From the NCBI GenBank assembly GCA_964529745.1, contig CAZGZR010000114.1, positions 1-7,638 of the forward strand: 7,638 nucleotides of DNA. Direction: 5' to 3'. Position numbers and translations under genes: made by a program. Positions 5,361 to 7,638 of the stretch are shown here, one piece after another; position 1 is the stretch's first letter; every line of letters starts with the position of its first letter. Origin of the DNA: RBG-16-57-9 sp964529745 (GTDB taxonomy: Archaea; Thermoproteota; Bathyarchaeia; TCS64). The notes under the pieces are model-generated. The model was not told the DNA's origin, made no database searches, and worked only from the letters and a program-made list of their open reading frames with translations.

Positions 5361-5370
5361 ATATAAACCA
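5361..5370 (-). promoter_or_regulatory. TATA-like box upstream of the flavin-reductase-like gene
   Basis: Reads TGGTTTATAT on the minus strand. Initiation about 26 bp downstream, near 5340, would leave a leader of about 90 nt. A second candidate, TTTTATCC near 5290-5283, would leave only about 15 nt. The choice decides whether the small upstream ORF is transcribed. Confidence 0.35.
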
Positions 5371-5414
5371 CATTTAGCCGTTCCTTGAGGAGGCCATCTG
5401 TGTTGGACTCGCCA

Positions 5415-6305
5415 TTACGGCGCTGATTTCATAATATTATCGATCAACCGGATTTCCCTTTTCCCGCCGATGTAGACGGGGACCCGCTGGGAGACCGCTT
5501 CCGGTTTGATGGACAGAAGGTCGCGTTGGCCGTCGCTTGCGGCTCCGCCTGCCTGTGTGACTATGAAGCCCATCGGGGCTGCCTCGAACAGGAGCCTCAG
5601 CTTCCCCTCCTCGCCCCCGGCGTAGGCCGGGTAAGAGTAGACGCCGCCCCTGTGCAGTATCTGGTGGACATCGGCCACGAAGCTGCCGCTGTACCTGAGC
5701 TTGTATCCCTCCGCCTCAAGCCCCTCTATGAACGCCCTGTGAGCAGGGAGCCAGTCACGCCTCAGCGCGCCCGGCGCGTAGAGTCTCCCCTCCGGCATGG
5801 CGACGTCCTCCTCCTGCAGGACGAACTCCCCCTCCTCGTCTAACGCGAACTCGTGGACGCCGTCCCCTAGGCAGTAGGTGAGCGTCGTCAGCGGCCCGTA
5901 CAGGATGTACATGGCCCCCAGCATATCCTTGCCGGGGCTGAGGACGTCACCCCCGTGGATTCCGACGATGGTCCCCACCGTGAGGTTGACGTCTACGAGG
6001 GAGGAGCCGTCCAGGGGGTCGAGGGTCAACCCGAGGCCAGAGGATGAGCCCTCGAACGTCAGCACACCCGGCTGCTCCTCGGAGGCGAGGCACCGCACCA
6101 GCCCGGAGTCCCCCAGCGTGGAGATGAGCAGCTCGTCGGCCCACACGTCCATGGCGGCCTGCCGTTCACCGTAGATGTTCGAGGAGCCTGAGACGCCCCG
6201 CCTGGCGGCGAACCCCCTGCTTATGGTCTTTGCTGCCTCGCTGACGCGGAGAATCACCTGTTTGACGTCCTCGTCGTGTCGGGAGAGATGGGCCTCCAGG
6301 TTCAT
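5415..6305 (-). CDS. fbp: Class I fructose-1,6-bisphosphatase
   Basis: A 296-residue class I FBPase (PF00316-type). It hydrolyses fructose 1,6-bisphosphate to fructose 6-phosphate in gluconeogenesis; relatives also accept sedoheptulose 1,7-bisphosphate. Metal ligands are visible: E76/E77 in ASEEQ and D96, D99 in LDPLDGSS (95-102). Substrate-binding segments are RYSGSFVADVHQIL (204-217), SYPAYAGGEEGKLRLLFEAAPM (224-245, with E241) and the following QAGGAASDG. The residue after DPLDGSS is Leu103, where Asn is usual ('DGSSNID'). Length is slightly below the common 320-340, from a short N-terminus without the eukaryotic AMP-site arm. The ATG at 6305 lies about 40 bp after a strong TATA box. It is divergent from purA. 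Most archaea instead use class IV or the bifunctional class V enzyme, so a class I copy suggests acquisition or a lineage that retained it. Confidence 0.95.
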   Translation of the reverse strand: MNLEAHLSRHDEDVKQVILRVSEAAKTISRGFAARRGVSGSSNIYGERQAAMDVWADELLISTLGDSGLVRCLASEEQPGVLTFEGSSSGLGLTLDPLDGSSLVDVNLTVGTIVGIHGGDVLSPGKDMLGAMYILYGPLTTLTYCLGDGVHEFALDEEGEFVLQEEDVAMPEGRLYAPGALRRDWLPAHRAFIEGLEAEGYKLRYSGSFVADVHQILHRGGVYSYPAYAGGEEGKLRLLFEAAPMGFIVTQAGGAASDGQRDLLSIKPEAVSQRVPVYIGGKREIRLIDNIMKSAP

Positions 6306-6340
6306 CAGGTTCGCCTTGGATGCGGTGAAGAGTCGCCCCC

Positions 6341-6350
6341 CATATATAAA
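6341..6350 (-). promoter_or_regulatory. TATA box for FBPase
   Basis: Reads TTTATATATG on the minus strand, within an otherwise GC-rich region, followed by GGGGG. Initiation about 26 bp downstream falls near 6320 and gives a leader of about 15 nt before the ATG. This is the clearest archaeal promoter signal in the window. Confidence 0.6.
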
Positions 6351-6474
6351 ACGAGACGCCTGAAACTCGCGTGGGTAACGTTGATCGACAGGAGGTGTTC
6401 AAAGCCCTTCGATGGATAATCACTACTTTTGCATGTTTATGTTAAAATCGGGTCCCCGTTCAGCCAGTATATGC

Positions 6475-6487
6475 GTTAAACTTAAAT
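6475..6487 (+). promoter_or_regulatory. TATA-like box for purA
   Basis: An AT-rich island containing TTAAACTTAAAT before a GC-rich leader. Initiation about 26 bp downstream would fall near 6508, which places the TTG at 6504 outside the transcript and supports the ATG at 6525. TATATG near 6467-6472 is an alternative. Confidence 0.4.
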
Positions 6488-6514
6488 CACCCGTTGGGGT
6501 GGGTTGATCGGCTC

Positions 6515-6521
6515 GGTGAGG
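6515..6521 (+). promoter_or_regulatory. Shine-Dalgarno GGTGAGG fixing the purA start
   Basis: GGTGA matches the archaeal anti-Shine-Dalgarno and ends 5 nt before the ATG at 6525. It favours that ATG over the upstream in-frame TTG at 6504, which would add seven residues not expected in the family. Confidence 0.55.
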
Positions 6522-6524
6522 ATT

Positions 6525-7523
6525 ATGAGTTGCACAGTGGTCGTTGACGGATTCTTCGGAGACGGAGGCAAGGGGAAGATAGTGTCTTACCTCGCGGTGT
6601 CGGAGGACGCCGGCGTGGTCGCCAGGGGCGGCGTGGGGCCCAACGCGGGCCACACCGTAGTCCAGGACGGCGTAAAGTACAAGCTCAGGATGGTGCCTTG
6701 CGGCTTCGTGAACGAGCGGACGCTCCAGCTGGTGGGGCCGGGCGTCGTCGTGAACCCCGAGATATTCCTCAAGGAGGTCGAGGAGACGTGCATCGAGGAC
6801 CGCGTGGGGCTGGACCCCCAGTGTGCCATCATAGAGCCCAAGCACATCGAGCTGGACCGTAAGGGATACCTCAAGGACAAGATAGGGACCACCGGCACCG
6901 GCACCGGCCCATGCAACGCCGACAGGGCCATGCGCATCGCCAAGATGGCTAGGGAGATACCCGAGCTCAAGCCCTACACAAAGGACGTGCCGCTGCTGGT
7001 GAACGAAGCCCTGGACGGCGGCGAGAACGTGATACTCGAAGGGACCCAGGGCACCTACATCAGCCTCTACCACGGGGGATACCCGTACGTCACCAGCAAC
7101 GACGTCTGCGCTGCCGCCATATGCAGCGACGTAGGCGTGGGCCCCACCAGGGTGGACGAGGTGGTGCTAGTCTGCAAGGCGTACGTGACCCGCGTGGGCG
7201 CAGGACCCCTGGAGGGCGAGATAAGCAGCGAGGAAGCCAAACGGAGGGGCTGGGACGAGTACGGCACCGTGACAGGCAGGCAGAGACGGGCTGCGCCCTT
7301 CAACCACAGGCTGGCGAAGAGGGCGGCCATGATCAACGGGGCCACACAACTGGCGGTGACCAAGCTGGACATACTCTACCCCCAGTGCATAGGCGTAGAC
7401 AGCTACGACGACGTCCCCGAGGAGGCGAAGGCGTTCATAGCCGAGATCGAGGAAAAGGTGGGGGTGCCTGTCACCCTCATAGGCACGGGCCCGGGCGTGG
7501 AAGAGATCATAGACCGGAGATAG
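6525..7523 (+). CDS. purA: Adenylosuccinate synthetase, short archaeal form
   Basis: A 332-residue PurA that joins IMP and aspartate with GTP to give adenylosuccinate, the first committed step to AMP. It has the short archaeal length (bacterial enzymes are about 430). Motifs: the phosphate loop DGFFGDGGKGKI (8-19) with D13 and K16, GGVGPNAGHTV (35-45) with H43, GTTGTGTGP (121-129), LEGTQGTYISLYHGGYPYVTS (171-191), TRVGAGP (222-228), EYGTVTGRQRR (245-255) and TKLD (279-282). The start chosen is ATG 6525, giving MSCTVVVDGFFGDGG, which matches the usual N-terminus and has a Shine-Dalgarno; a TTG at 6504 is in frame but less likely. Odd point: the nearly universal GDEGKGK reads GDGGKGK, with Gly14 for Glu. 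All other catalytic blocks are intact. The TAG stop directly abuts the dnaJ stop on the other strand. Confidence 0.97.
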   Translation: MSCTVVVDGFFGDGGKGKIVSYLAVSEDAGVVARGGVGPNAGHTVVQDGVKYKLRMVPCGFVNERTLQLVGPGVVVNPEIFLKEVEETCIEDRVGLDPQCAIIEPKHIELDRKGYLKDKIGTTGTGTGPCNADRAMRIAKMAREIPELKPYTKDVPLLVNEALDGGENVILEGTQGTYISLYHGGYPYVTSNDVCAAAICSDVGVGPTRVDEVVLVCKAYVTRVGAGPLEGEISSEEAKRRGWDEYGTVTGRQRRAAPFNHRLAKRAAMINGATQLAVTKLDILYPQCIGVDSYDDVPEEAKAFIAEIEEKVGVPVTLIGTGPGVEEIIDRR

Positions 7524-7638
7524 CTACCCGAACAGCCCTCTCTTCTTGTTCAGCTCCCGGCCCAACTCCTCTATGAGCTGCCGTTGCTTTCTTGTGAGCC
7601 TCTTGGGCACGGTGACGGTTATGTGGACCAGCTGGTCG
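7524..7638 (-). CDS. dnaJ: DnaJ co-chaperone, C-terminal 37 residues only
   Basis: Only the 3' end is in the window; the gene continues past the right edge. The visible 37 residues, DQLVHITVTVPKRLTRKQRQ then LIEELGRELNKKRGLFG, match the end of the DnaJ C-terminal substrate-binding domain ('GDq.v.v.V.vPk.Lt.kQr.Ll.ef'). DnaJ delivers unfolded clients to DnaK and stimulates its ATPase. The stop (TAG, 7526-7524 on the minus strand) directly follows the purA stop with no intervening base, so the two messages converge and must overlap at their 3' ends. The J domain and zinc-finger region are outside the window, so type I DnaJ versus CbpA-like cannot be told apart. DnaK/DnaJ are found in many mesophilic to moderately thermophilic archaea and are mostly absent from hyperthermophiles. 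Confidence 0.85.
   Translation of the reverse strand, partial: DQLVHITVTVPKRLTRKQRQLIEELGRELNKKRGLFG

Noticed and set aside
6504..6524. TTG at 6504 as the purA start
   Set aside because: It would add seven residues not seen in the family and lies near the predicted transcription start; the ATG at 6525 has a good Shine-Dalgarno.
6423..7073. 216-codon ORF on the minus strand over purA
   Set aside because: It is the antisense shadow of a clear GC-rich purA gene and resembles no family.
7121..7576. 151-codon plus-strand ORF within the end of purA
   Set aside because: Arg/Gly-rich shadow in a wrong frame of purA and dnaJ.

Overview
The window looks archaeal. Supporting signs are a short-form adenylosuccinate synthetase (332 residues), a stand-alone FmdE-family protein, a CinA-type molybdopterin-binding protein of the archaeal kind, a 7TM histidine kinase with a separate one-domain receiver, and several TATA-like boxes placed about 26 bp before likely transcription starts. 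A DnaJ C-terminus and a class I fructose-1,6-bisphosphatase argue against a classical hyperthermophile. A TACK-type lineage (Bathyarchaeia- or Thaumarchaeota-like) would fit, but this is an inference from gene content and the lineage is not proven.

Layout. Bases 1-1083 hold two minus-strand genes in tandem: osmC-like (643-1083), then a CinA-like gene (1-608) that runs off the left edge. Bases 1084-1367 are noncoding, with a dyad in the osmC upstream region, one copy of a 25-bp repeat and a structured tail behind the kinase. Bases 1368-3745 are a divergent two-component pair: a membrane histidine kinase (minus) and a single-domain response regulator (plus) that share a 152-bp promoter region. 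Bases 3746-4124 are noncoding and hold a second copy of the 25-bp repeat, a degenerate third copy and several hairpins. Next come an FmdE-family gene (4125-4598, minus) and a flavin-reductase-like gene (4680-5246, minus). Class I FBPase (5415-6305, minus) and purA (6525-7523, plus) diverge from a shared promoter region. The 3' end of dnaJ (7524-7638, minus) abuts the purA stop codon.

The block from about 1084 to 4679 is visibly AT-richer than both flanks (about 33-48% GC in sampled lines, against about 57-80% outside). The two 25-bp direct repeats (22 of 25 identical) bracket the kinase/regulator pair inside that block. This is the most suggestive unexplained structure in the window: a possible acquired or exchangeable signalling cassette, or a shared regulatory element. 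No integrase, transposase, CRISPR, tRNA or rRNA was found.

The flanking genes are housekeeping: purA makes adenylosuccinate in AMP synthesis, FBPase serves gluconeogenesis, DnaJ is a co-chaperone and OsmC handles peroxides. The two-component pair is the accessory module. Its target cannot be read from the sequence because the regulator has no output domain.
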